Shown piece by piece: positions 6,796 through 14,565 of a stretch of 64,000 nt of DNA. A program made the position numbers and the translations under genes. Position 1 is the first letter of the stretch. Each line of letters starts with the position of its first letter. The stretch covers positions 248,001-312,000 of the forward strand of contig NZ_JAKLTM010000002.1 of assembly GCF_022012305.1 (NCBI RefSeq), written 5' to 3'. The notes beneath the pieces are model-generated. The model saw only the letters and a list, made by a program, of their open reading frames with translations, searched no databases and was not told where the DNA came from. This DNA is from Ramlibacter paludis. Lineage in GTDB: Bacteria; Pseudomonadota; Gammaproteobacteria; Burkholderiales; Burkholderiaceae_C.

Positions 6796-7802
6796 GGATC
6801 GCCGTCATCGGGGCCGGCGCCATCGGCGGCCTCGTGGGCGGCCAGCTGGCGCGGGCCGGGGAAGACGTCACCTTCCTCGTGCGCGGCGCCAACCTGGAAG
6901 CGCTGCGGCGCGACGGCCTGCGGCTCACGCTGGCCGACGGCAGCACCCACGCGGTGCGCGGCATCCGCGCCACCGATGACTACGCGGAAGCGGGCGAACA
7001 AGACCTGGTGATCCTGGCCGTCAAGGCCCACCAGGTGCAGGACGTCGCCGACTGCCTGCCGCGCCTGCTGGGGCCGCACACGCCCGTGGTCACCATGCAG
7101 AACGGCATCCCCTTCTGGTACTTCCATCGCCACGGCGGACCGCTGGAAGGCCGGCAGGTGCACACGGTCGATGCCGGCGTGCCGCTCGCCAACCGCATTC
7201 CGCCGGACCGCGTGATCGGCTGCGTGGTCTACCCCGCCGCCGAACTCGAGGCGCCCGGCGTCGTGCGGCAGATCGAAGGCGACCGCCTGCCGCTCGGCGA
7301 ACTGGACGGCAGCAGCAGCGAGCGCGTGACGCGCATCGCGGAAGTCTTCACGCGCGCCGGCTTCAAGTCGCCGGTGCTGGCCGACATCCGCAGCGAGATC
7401 TGGCTCAAGCTCTGGGGCAACCTCAGCTTCAACCCGATCAGCGGCCTGTCGCATGCGACATTGGCCGACATCTGCGGCTTTCCGCTGTCGCGCGAGCTTG
7501 CCGCCAACATGATGCGCGAAGCGCAGGAGGTGGCGCAGCGCCTGGGCATCCAGATGCGTGTGCCGCTCGAGAAACGCATCGCCGGCGCCGAGAAGGTGGG
7601 GCACCACAAGACCTCGATGCTGCAGGACATCGAAGCGGGACGCAGTCCCGAGATCGATGCGCTGGTGGGTTCGGTGGTGGAGCTCGCGCGCATGGCGGCG
7701 ACGCCCACGCCGCACATCGACACCGTGTATGCGCTGGTGAAGCTGCTCGCGCAATCCATGGCCCGGCAGCGGGGCGCGCTGCGCCTTGCGGCATCTGCTT
7801 AA
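6792..7802 (+). CDS. 2-dehydropantoate 2-reductase family protein (ApbA/PanE-like)
   Basis: 336 residues. The N-terminal Rossmann motif MRIAVIGAGAIGGLVGGQLA binds NADP. TMQNGIPFWYFHRHGG carries the N-G pair of the ketopantoate reductase active site, and the helical C-terminal domain holds EIWLKLWGNLSFNPIS with the conserved Lys and Asn. Classical PanE reduces ketopantoate in pantothenate synthesis. Long variants like this, with an inserted FWYFHRHGG-type loop, are often paralogues with other 2-keto acid substrates. It is translationally coupled to the small protein upstream and divergent from a LysR gene, which favours an accessory catabolic role over housekeeping pantothenate synthesis. Confidence 0.85.
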   Translation: MRIAVIGAGAIGGLVGGQLARAGEDVTFLVRGANLEALRRDGLRLTLADGSTHAVRGIRATDDYAEAGEQDLVILAVKAHQVQDVADCLPRLLGPHTPVVTMQNGIPFWYFHRHGGPLEGRQVHTVDAGVPLANRIPPDRVIGCVVYPAAELEAPGVVRQIEGDRLPLGELDGSSSERVTRIAEVFTRAGFKSPVLADIRSEIWLKLWGNLSFNPISGLSHATLADICGFPLSRELAANMMREAQEVAQRLGIQMRVPLEKRIAGAEKVGHHKTSMLQDIEAGRSPEIDALVGSVVELARMAATPTPHIDTVYALVKLLAQSMARQRGALRLAASA

Positions 7803-7848
7803 GCCCCGACCCGGACAAACCCTAGAAGCTCCCCTGAATTCCGCAAAC

Positions 7849-7862
7849 TTGACCGCAGTCAA
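7849..7862 (+). promoter_or_regulatory. FNR-like operator (TTGAC-N4-GTCAA) before the transporter operon
   Basis: The 16-base core CTTGACCGCAGTCAAG is palindromic apart from its centre and is the exact reverse complement of the site at 12639-12652. It lies 107 bases before tctC. A weak -10 candidate (CATATG region, 7887-7893) starts about 25 bases after it, putting the site near -42. The binding protein is probably the Crp/Fnr regulator at 11982-12590. Confidence 0.7.
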
Positions 7863-7968
7863 GAGAATCGGGCCCGGATCGTCGGAGCATATGTCGCGGC
7901 CCCACCAGGCGACGTGTTCCACGAGAAGAACGCGCCGGGGTATTCCAGAAGCACAGGAGACAAATTCG

Positions 7969-8988
7969 ATGACGAGACGAGCGACCCTCAGGACCCGGCT
8001 ATCGACTGCCGCGGCCACGTTCCTTGCCACCACCCTGCTCGCCGCGCCCGCAGCGCAGGCCGCGTGGGAACCCACCAAACCCGTCGAGTTCGTGGTGCCC
8101 GCGGGCACCGGCGGCGGCGCCGACCAGATGGCGCGCCTGATCCAGGGCGTGGTGGTGAAGCACAACCTCATGAAGCAGCCGCTGGTGGTGGTCAACAAGT
8201 CCGGCGGCGCGGGCGCCGAAGGCTTCCTCGACGTCAAGGGCGCCAAGGGCGACCCGCACAAGATCGTCGTCACCCTGTCCAACCTGTTCACCACGCCGCT
8301 GGCCACCGGGGTGCCCTTCAACTGGCGCGACATGACGCCGGTGTCCATGATGGCGCTGGACAACTTCGTGCTGTGGGTCAACGCCGAAACGCCGTACAAG
8401 GACGCCAAGTCCTACCTGGCCGCGGTCAAGGCCGCCGGCCCGAGCAAGATGAAGATGGGCGGCACCGGCTCCAAGCAGGAGGACCAGATCCTCACCGTGG
8501 GCATCGAGAAGGCCACCGGCACCAAGTTCATCTACGTGCCCTTCAAGGGCGGCGGCGAGGTCGCGGTGCAGCTGGTGGGCAAGCACGTCGACTCCACCGT
8601 GAACAACCCGATCGAAGCCGTGGCGCAATGGCGCGCCGGCCAGCTGCGCGCCCTGTGCGTCTTCGACGACCAGCGCATGCCCTACAAGGCCAAGATCACC
8701 GACACCCAGGCCTGGGGCGACGTGCCCACCTGCAAGGAAGCCGGCGTGCCGACCACCTACACCATGCTGCGCGGCATCTTCATGCCGGCCGGCGTGACCA
8801 AGGAGCAGACCGACTTCTACGTCAACCTGCTGAAGAAGGTGCGCGAGACGCCCGAGTGGAAGGACTACATGGAGAAGGGCGCCTTCAACCAGACCTCCAT
8901 GGACGGCGACAAGTTCGTCCAGTGGCTGGGCACCGCGGAGCAGCAGCACCGCGAACTGATGAAGAGCGCCGGCTTCCTCGCGCAATAA
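7969..8988 (+). CDS. tctC: Tripartite tricarboxylate transporter substrate-binding protein (TctC/Bug family)
   Basis: 339 residues. The start at MTRRATLRTRL is chosen because AGGAGA lies eight bases upstream and it gives a signal peptide ending at AAPAAQA. The mature protein opens with WEPTKPVEFVVPAGTGGGAD, the Bug-family ligand loop, and later carries VVNKSGGAGAEG. It would capture a carboxylate in the periplasm and deliver it to TctAB. The full tctC-tctB-tctA order follows. A shared operator with oxc makes oxalate the leading candidate substrate, but that is inference; the binding loop itself does not name the ligand. Confidence 0.9.
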   Translation: MTRRATLRTRLSTAAATFLATTLLAAPAAQAAWEPTKPVEFVVPAGTGGGADQMARLIQGVVVKHNLMKQPLVVVNKSGGAGAEGFLDVKGAKGDPHKIVVTLSNLFTTPLATGVPFNWRDMTPVSMMALDNFVLWVNAETPYKDAKSYLAAVKAAGPSKMKMGGTGSKQEDQILTVGIEKATGTKFIYVPFKGGGEVAVQLVGKHVDSTVNNPIEAVAQWRAGQLRALCVFDDQRMPYKAKITDTQAWGDVPTCKEAGVPTTYTMLRGIFMPAGVTKEQTDFYVNLLKKVRETPEWKDYMEKGAFNQTSMDGDKFVQWLGTAEQQHRELMKSAGFLAQ

Positions 8989-8998
8989 GGCATCCCCA

Positions 8999-9022
8999 CC
9001 CCCGCCGCGCGCGGGGGTTTTT
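8999..9022 (+). terminator. Intra-operon hairpin with T-run after tctC
   Basis: CCCCCGC, five-base loop, GCGGGGG, then five T and CTT. It stands between tctC and tctB, so it probably works as a partial terminator that keeps the binding protein more abundant than the membrane subunits. Confidence 0.7.
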
Positions 9023-9040
9023 CTTCGGAGACAAGATTCC

Positions 9041-9559
9041 ATGGAAACGCTACAGGAGCCCGCCGTCGAACGGCGGGGCGTGCCCACCTTCGCCGTCGAG
9101 GCAGCGGTCGCGCTGCTGATCCTCGTGCTGGGCCTGGTGGTGGTGTTCGGCAGCCGCAAGCTCGGCTCCGGCTGGACCAGCGACGGACCCGGCGCCGGCT
9201 ACTTCCCCTTCTACATCGGCCTCATCCTGTGCGTGTCCGCGCTCGGCGCGGCCTACCAGGCCCTGTTCGGCAAGAAGCGCAACACCGAGATCTTCGTCGA
9301 CGGCGAGCAGCTGCGCCGCGTGCTGATGGTGCTGGTGCCCGCGCTGGTCTACGTGCTGGCGGTGCAGTTCATCGGCATCTACGTGGCCTCGGCGATCTAC
9401 ATCGCCGGCTTCATGATCGTGCTGGGCAAGTTCAACAAGGCCAAGAGCGTCGCCACCGCGGTGATCATCGCCGTGCTGTTCTTCTTCCTGTTCGAAGTCT
9501 GGTTCAAGGTGCCGCTCGCCAAGGGCGCCTTCGATCCCCTCGCCTTCCTCGGCTACTGA
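9041..9559 (+). CDS. tctB: Tripartite tricarboxylate transporter small membrane subunit TctB
   Basis: 172 residues with four to five transmembrane segments: one after the N-terminal tail (EAAVALLILVLGLVVVFGS), one at YFPFYIGLILCVSALGAAY, then a cluster in the second half (LMVLVPALVYVLAVQFIGIY, IYIAGFMIVLG, AVIIAVLFFFLFEVWF). The motif GPGAGYFPFYIG is diagnostic of TctB. It is the second gene of the transporter operon, with a CGGAGA Shine-Dalgarno, and sits just after an intra-operon hairpin. It pairs with TctA in the inner membrane. Confidence 0.92.
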   Translation: METLQEPAVERRGVPTFAVEAAVALLILVLGLVVVFGSRKLGSGWTSDGPGAGYFPFYIGLILCVSALGAAYQALFGKKRNTEIFVDGEQLRRVLMVLVPALVYVLAVQFIGIYVASAIYIAGFMIVLGKFNKAKSVATAVIIAVLFFFLFEVWFKVPLAKGAFDPLAFLGY

Positions 9560-9593
9560 AGCCCCGCCGCCCGTCGCACAAGGCCATCACTCC

Positions 9594-11123
9594 ATGACCG
9601 AACTCAGCGCCCTGTTCCATGGCTTCAGCGTCATCCTGACGCCGATGAACATGCTCCTGATGCTGGTGGGGATCACGCTCGGCGTCCTCATCGGCGTGCT
9701 GCCGGGACTCGGCGGCGCCAACGGCGTCGCCATCCTGCTGCCCCTCACCTTCACGATGTCGCCCACCTCGGCGATCATCATGCTGTCGTGCATCTACTGG
9801 GGCGCCCTGTTCGGCGGCGCCATCACCTCGATCCTGTTCAACATCCCGGGCGAGCCCTGGTCGGTGGCCACCACCTTCGACGGCTACCCGATGGCGCAGC
9901 AGGGCAACGCGGGCCAGGCACTGACGGCGGCCTTCACCTCCTCCTTCGTCGGCGCCTTCGTCGCGGTGGTGATGATCACCTTCCTCGCGCCGCTGGTGGC
10001 GAAGTTCGCGCTCAAGTTCGGGCCGCCCGAATTCTTCGCGGTCTACCTGCTCACCTTCTGCAGCTTCGTCGGCATGGGCAAGGGCTCGCCCTTCAAGATC
10101 CTGGCCTCGATGGCGATCGGCTTCGCGCTGGCCGCCGTGGGCATGGACACCGTCACCGGCCAGCTGCGCCTGACCTTCGGCATTCCCGACCTGATGCGCG
10201 GCTTCGACTTCCTGATCGCGGTGATCGGCCTGTTCGGCATCGGCGAGATCCTGCTGTCGATGGAGGAAGGCCTGGCCTTCTCCGGCAAGAGCGCCCGCAT
10301 CAGCCCGAAGGTGGTGCTGGAAACCTGGAAGCAGCTGCCGAAGTACTGGATGACCTCCATCCGCAGCTCGCTGGTCGGCATCTGGATGGGCATCACGCCC
10401 GGCGGCGCCACGCCCGCTTCCTTCATGAGCTATGGCCTGGCCAAGAAGATGTCCAAGGACGGCGCCAAGTTCGGCACCGGCCAGATGGAAGGCGTGATCG
10501 CGCCGGAAACCGCGGCGCACGCCGCCGGCACCAGCGCCCTGCTGCCGATGCTGGCGCTGGGCATCCCCGGCTCGCCGACCGCCGCGGTGCTGCTGGGCGG
10601 CCTGCTGATCTGGGGCCTGCAACCCGGCCCGCTGCTGTTCGTCGAGCAGAAGGACTTCGTCTGGGGCCTGATCGCCTCGATGTACCTCGGCAACCTGGCC
10701 GGCCTGATCGTGGTGCTGACCACCGTGCCGCTGTTCGCGTCCATCCTGCGCATCCCGTTCTCGATCATCGCGCCGGTGATCGTGGTGATCTGCGCCATCG
10801 GCGCCTATACCGTGCACAGCGCGATGCTGGACGTGTGGCTGATGATGGCCTTCGGCGTGATCGGCTACGTGTTCAAGAAGCTCGACTACCCGCTCGCGCC
10901 GCTGGTGCTGGCCCTGGTGCTGGGCGACAAGGCCGAGGACTCGTTCCGCCAGGCCATGCTGGTCTCGCAGGGCGACCTGATGATCATGGTGTCCAACCCG
11001 CTGGTGGGCACCATCACCGGCCTGGCGCTGCTGCTGCTGGTGTGGCCGCTGGTCTCGCGCTTGCTGGCCAAGGTGCGCAAGCCCAAGGCGCCCGCGTTCG
11101 CCGCCGAGCAGCCGGTGGATTGA
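9594..11123 (+). CDS. tctA: Tripartite tricarboxylate transporter large membrane subunit TctA
   Basis: 509 residues with about twelve transmembrane segments. Family hallmarks are the early GVLIGVLPGLGGANGVAILL and a second copy of the pattern in the C-terminal half (LGIPGSPTAAVLLGGLLIWG), together with FNIPGEPWSVATTFDGYPMA. TctA forms the cation-coupled translocation channel fed by TctC. It follows tctB by 34 bases and is followed by the kinase-like/BON fusion gene after 28 bases, so all four genes probably form one transcript. Confidence 0.95.
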   Translation: MTELSALFHGFSVILTPMNMLLMLVGITLGVLIGVLPGLGGANGVAILLPLTFTMSPTSAIIMLSCIYWGALFGGAITSILFNIPGEPWSVATTFDGYPMAQQGNAGQALTAAFTSSFVGAFVAVVMITFLAPLVAKFALKFGPPEFFAVYLLTFCSFVGMGKGSPFKILASMAIGFALAAVGMDTVTGQLRLTFGIPDLMRGFDFLIAVIGLFGIGEILLSMEEGLAFSGKSARISPKVVLETWKQLPKYWMTSIRSSLVGIWMGITPGGATPASFMSYGLAKKMSKDGAKFGTGQMEGVIAPETAAHAAGTSALLPMLALGIPGSPTAAVLLGGLLIWGLQPGPLLFVEQKDFVWGLIASMYLGNLAGLIVVLTTVPLFASILRIPFSIIAPVIVVICAIGAYTVHSAMLDVWLMMAFGVIGYVFKKLDYPLAPLVLALVLGDKAEDSFRQAMLVSQGDLMIMVSNPLVGTITGLALLLLVWPLVSRLLAKVRKPKAPAFAAEQPVD

Positions 11124-11151
11124 ACGACCGATAGCGCAACAGGAGCCGAGC

Positions 11152-11985
11152 ATGCCGGTGATCGCCCTCACGCAGGAAATGGGTTCGCTCGCGAAGGACG
11201 TGGCGCTGCGCCTGGCCGAAGCGGGCGGGCTCACCGTGCAACGCAACGAGGTGGTGGAGAACGTCGCCGGCCGCATGCAGGTGCCGGCCAGCCTGATCCG
11301 CCGGCTGCGCGAAGGCAAGGCCGGCCTCGTGGAGCGCATCGCCACGGACAAGCAGCAGGTCGCCGTCTACACCGCCGAGGAAGTCTTCGCGCAGGCGCAG
11401 CGCGGCAACGTGGTGCTGCGCGGCTGGGGCGCCACCTGCCTGCTGCGCCCGGTGCGGCACGTGCTGCGCGTGCGCGTCACGCGGCCTTTCGAGCAGCGCG
11501 TGGCCTGGCTGATGGAGAACCTGGGCACCGACGACCGCGAGGCGGCCGAATCCGAAGTGCGCCGCAGCGACGCCGCGCATGCGCAGCGCATGAACGCGCA
11601 GTTCGGCGTGACCTGGGGCGACCCGCTGCTCTACGACATGGTGCTGAACACCGACCGGCTTTCGGTGGACAGCTGCGTGGACACGATCCTGCAACTCGCC
11701 AGGCGTCCGGAATTCCAGGAAACCGAGGAGTCGCGCGAAACGCTGGCCGGCCTTGCACTGTCGGCGCGCGTGCGGGCGGCACTCAAGGCCAACGAATCCA
11801 CCAGCAACGTCGACGTGCAGATCGATTCGCGCGCCGGCCGCGTGGCCTTGAGCGGCATCGTGGTGAACGAGCAGGAAAAGACGGAAGCCGCGCGCGTGGC
11901 CAGCGGCGTCGCCGGCATCGGCAAGGTGGACAACCAGCTGCACCTGATGAAGGTGTCCCGCAAGTTCACCTACGCCAAGACCTAG
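11152..11985 (+). CDS. Cytidylate-kinase-like domain fused to a BON domain
   Basis: 277 residues. Residues 1 to about 195 resemble the cytidylate kinase-like family (PF13189 type): IALTQEMGSLAKDVALRLAEAGGL at the start, a later VVLRGWGATCLLRP strand, an R-rich lid (VRVTRPFEQRVAWLMEN), and a YDMVLNTDRLSVDSC segment near the end. The usual GSGGR/GxGK nucleotide loop is altered to GSLAK, so catalysis is doubtful. Residues ~205-270 form a BON domain (ARVRAALKANESTSNVDVQI, then GRVALSGIV and GKVDNQLHLM), which usually binds phospholipid or other envelope ligands. No signal peptide is seen. It ends the transporter operon; its TAG overlaps the convergent regulator's TAG. Possibly a ligand-sensing regulator of the transporter. 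Confidence 0.8.
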   Translation: MPVIALTQEMGSLAKDVALRLAEAGGLTVQRNEVVENVAGRMQVPASLIRRLREGKAGLVERIATDKQQVAVYTAEEVFAQAQRGNVVLRGWGATCLLRPVRHVLRVRVTRPFEQRVAWLMENLGTDDREAAESEVRRSDAAHAQRMNAQFGVTWGDPLLYDMVLNTDRLSVDSCVDTILQLARRPEFQETEESRETLAGLALSARVRAALKANESTSNVDVQIDSRAGRVALSGIVVNEQEKTEAARVASGVAGIGKVDNQLHLMKVSRKFTYAKT

Positions 11986-12590
11986 ATCTTGCCCCGGGCC
12001 TTCAGGCGGCTGAGTGTCTCCGCCGACAGGTTGAGGTAGGACGCCGTTTCCTTCTTCGGCAGCCGCTCTTCCAGGTCCGGGTGCTTGCGCAGGAAGCGCT
12101 TCACCCGGCCCGGCGCATCCAGCAGGTGCAGCGTGATCGTGTGCGCCATGATCTCGCTCATGTGGTGCATCACCTCGTACTCGAAGGCCTGCTTCAGGCC
12201 CGGATGGCGGTCGAGGAAGGCGACCCAGTCGCGCAAGGGCAGCTTGGCGACCCGCGCGCGGGTGACGCAGACGATGCTGTACGGCGCGGGCGATCCCAGG
12301 CGCCACGCGGCATAGCTGGTTTCCATCTGCCCTTCCTCGGCGAAGCGCAGGATCATCTCCTTGGCTTCCTGGTTGCTCACCACGCGCTTGAGGATGCCGT
12401 CGAGGATGAAGTATTGCTCCATCTCGTGCACGCCCTGGTTCAGCAGTGCCTCGCCCTTCTGGCAATCCACCACCACCAGCAGGGGTTCCAGCTCCGCCAT
12501 CTGGGCGGCGGACATCGTCTTGAGCGCCACGTTGCGCGCCAGCTGCACGCGAATGACGTTGCGTTCGGGGTGCTTTTCGATCGAGGACAT
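11982..12590 (-). CDS. Short Crp/Fnr-family transcriptional regulator
   Basis: 202 residues. A cyclic-nucleotide-binding-like jelly roll (about 15-125) and dimer helix (DRHPGLKQAFEYEVMHHMSE) precede a compact HTH that ends directly after the recognition helix, without the usual wing. That helix carries E191-T-L-S194-R195, matching the ExxSR residues that let FNR read TTGA half-sites. There is no N-terminal cysteine cluster, so it is not an oxygen-sensing FNR, and the cAMP phosphate-binding signature is replaced by ETSYAAWRLGSPAPYS. The gene diverges from oxc across an FNR-like palindrome and converges on the transporter operon. It probably activates both, perhaps in response to oxalate or oxalyl-CoA; the ligand is unknown. 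Confidence 0.87.
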   Translation of the reverse strand: MSSIEKHPERNVIRVQLARNVALKTMSAAQMAELEPLLVVVDCQKGEALLNQGVHEMEQYFILDGILKRVVSNQEAKEMILRFAEEGQMETSYAAWRLGSPAPYSIVCVTRARVAKLPLRDWVAFLDRHPGLKQAFEYEVMHHMSEIMAHTITLHLLDAPGRVKRFLRKHPDLEERLPKKETASYLNLSAETLSRLKARGKI

Positions 12591-12638
12591 GGATGGATGC
12601 GAGGGATTCCCCTGAAGGCGCAGCCGATTCTTCGAAAC

Positions 12639-12681
12639 TTGACTGCGGTCAAGAGGGTTTCCTGAAGCCGACTTCTACCAT
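12639..12681 (+). promoter_or_regulatory. FNR-like operator and promoter of oxc
   Basis: CTTGACTGCGGTCAAG, with half-sites TTGAC and GTCAA at 12639-12652, lies between the divergent regulator (start 12590) and oxc. A -10-like TACCAT at 12676-12681 places the expected start of transcription near 12688, so the operator centre is about 42 bases upstream, the classical class II activator position. Six bases of flank (AAA and AG) are shared with the site at 7849. Confidence 0.7.
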
Positions 12682-12711
12682 TCTCGCACTCCCAACCAGG
12701 ACCCTTCGACC

Positions 12712-14442
12712 ATGAGTACTGACACGCAAGATCGCGACACGACCGACGGCTTCCACCTGGTCATCAACGCACTGAAGCTGAACGACATCGACACGATCTT
12801 CGCCCTGCCCGGCATCCCGATCACGGACTTCCTGCGCCAGGCGCAGGGCGAGGGCATGAAGGTCATCTCCTTCCGCCACGAGCAGCACGCGGGCAACGCC
12901 GCGGCCGCCGCCGGCTTCATCACCGGCAAGCCCGGCATCTGCTTCACGGTGTCGGCGCCCGGCTTCCTCAACGGCCTGACCGCGCTGGCGAACGCCACCA
13001 CCAACTGCTTCCCGATGATCCTGATCTCGGGCTCCAGCGAGCGCGAGATCGTCGACCTGCAGCAGGGCGACTACGAGGAGATGGACCAGCTGGCCATCGC
13101 CAAGCCGCTGTGCAAGGCCGCCTTCCGCGTGCTGCATGCCGAGGACATCGGTGTCGGCATCGCGCGTGCCATCCGCTCCGCGGTCTCGGGCCGCCCGGGC
13201 GGGGTCTACCTCGACCTGCCGGCCAAGCTGTTCGCGCAGGTGATGGATGCCGAAGCCGGCAAGAAGTCGCTGATCAAGGTGGTGGACCCTGCGCCCAAGC
13301 AGATCCCCGCGCCCGACGCCGTCATGCGCGCCGTCGACCTGCTGAAGAACGCGAAGAAGCCGCTCGTGATCCTGGGCAAGGGCGCCGCCTACGCGCAGGC
13401 CGATGCCGAGATCAAGGCCTTCGTCGAGAAGAGCGGCATTCCCTACCTGCCGATGTCCATGGCCAAGGGCCTGCTGCCGGACAACCACAACCAGTCCGCG
13501 TCCGCGGCGCGCTCCTACGTGCTGGCCGAAGCCGACGTGGTGATGCTGGTAGGCGCGCGCCTGAACTGGCTGCTGTCGCACGGCAAGGGCAAGACCTGGG
13601 GCGGCTCCTCGTCGAAGGACGCCGGCAAGCAGCAGTTCATCCAGGTCGACATCTCGCCGACCGAAGCGGACAGCAACGTCGCGATCGCCGCGCCGGTGAT
13701 CGGCGACATCGGCTCCTGCATCTCCGCCTTCAACCAGGCCATGGGCTCCGGCTGGAACAAGCCGCCGGCCGACTGGACCGGCGCCATCGCGGAGCGCAAG
13801 GACAAGAACCTCACCAAGATGGCGGAGACGCTGGCGAAGAACCCGCCGGTGATGAACTTCCACAGCGCGCTCAACGTCATCCGCGACACGGTCAAGGACA
13901 ACCCCAAGGCCTACCTGGTGAACGAAGGGGCCAATGCGCTGGACTTCACCCGCTCCATCGTCGACATGTACGAGCCGCGCCGCCGCCTCGACGTCGGCAC
14001 CTGGGGGATCATGGGCATCGGCATGGGCTTCGCCGTCGCGGCGGCCGCCGTCACCGGCGAACAGGTGATCGCGGTGGAAGGCGACAGCGCCTTCGGCTTC
14101 AGCGGCATGGAAGTGGAAACCATCTGCCGCTACAACCTGCCGGTGTGCGTCGTCGTGATGAACAACAACGGCATCTACAAGGGCACCGACGTCAACGCGA
14201 GCGGCGGCCCGGAGATGGCGCCCACGCAGTTCGTGAAGAACGCGCGCTACGACATGATGATGCAGGCCTTCGGCGGCGTCGGCGTGGTGGCGAAGAACCC
14301 CGAGGAACTGCGCAAGGCGCTGGCCGAGGCCGTGTCCTCGCGCAAGCCGACGCTGATCAACGCGATCATCGACGAGACCGCCGGCACCGAGAGCGGCCGC
14401 ATCACGTCGCTGAATCCGGCGATGGCGAAGAAGAAGGCGTGA
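12712..14442 (+). CDS. oxc: Oxalyl-CoA decarboxylase
   Basis: 576 residues, the usual Oxc length. It is a thiamine-diphosphate enzyme that converts oxalyl-CoA to formyl-CoA and CO2. The N-terminal PYR domain has the catalytic glutamate in [20 protein letters not shown], followed by a central nucleotide-binding domain. The C-terminal PP domain has [20 protein letters not shown] and NNNGIYKG, the GDS...NN metal/ThDP motif. The opening segment [20 protein letters not shown] is characteristic of Oxc within the acetolactate-synthase superfamily. It is the first gene of the oxc-frc-synthetase-formate dehydrogenase run and lies behind an FNR-like site. Confidence 0.96.
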   Translation: MSTDTQDRDTTDGFHLVINALKLNDIDTIFALPGIPITDFLRQAQGEGMKVISFRHEQHAGNAAAAAGFITGKPGICFTVSAPGFLNGLTALANATTNCFPMILISGSSEREIVDLQQGDYEEMDQLAIAKPLCKAAFRVLHAEDIGVGIARAIRSAVSGRPGGVYLDLPAKLFAQVMDAEAGKKSLIKVVDPAPKQIPAPDAVMRAVDLLKNAKKPLVILGKGAAYAQADAEIKAFVEKSGIPYLPMSMAKGLLPDNHNQSASAARSYVLAEADVVMLVGARLNWLLSHGKGKTWGGSSSKDAGKQQFIQVDISPTEADSNVAIAAPVIGDIGSCISAFNQAMGSGWNKPPADWTGAIAERKDKNLTKMAETLAKNPPVMNFHSALNVIRDTVKDNPKAYLVNEGANALDFTRSIVDMYEPRRRLDVGTWGIMGIGMGFAVAAAAVTGEQVIAVEGDSAFGFSGMEVETICRYNLPVCVVVMNNNGIYKGTDVNASGGPEMAPTQFVKNARYDMMMQAFGGVGVVAKNPEELRKALAEAVSSRKPTLINAIIDETAGTESGRITSLNPAMAKKKA

Positions 14443-14447
14443 GAAAC

Positions 14448-14532
14448 AAGGGGTTAGAGGCTGGAGGCTGGAGACTAGGGAAACACCCCGTCTCGCCTCC
14501 CTAGCCCCTAGCCTCCAGCCTCCAGCCCCTTC
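14448..14532. repeat. Long imperfect hairpin in the oxc-frc gap, with GGCTGGA tandem units
   Basis: Left arm 14448-14481 and right arm 14499-14532 are inverted repeats of 34 bases matching at about 29 positions, the mismatches all being transitions. Both arms contain the tandem heptamer GGCTGGA and end in CTAGGGA or its complement. It looks like a mobile intergenic repeat rather than a terminator, as no T-run follows. In the mRNA it would form a very stable stem between oxc and frc. Confidence 0.8.
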
Positions 14533-14565
14533 AAAGATTTTCAAACTACGACAGGAACCAACAAC

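Noticed and set aside
6792..7802. Calling the PanE-like gene the housekeeping ketopantoate reductase
   Set aside because: The inserted loop, the coupling to an unknown small protein and the LysR neighbour argue for a paralogue; no other pantothenate genes are nearby.
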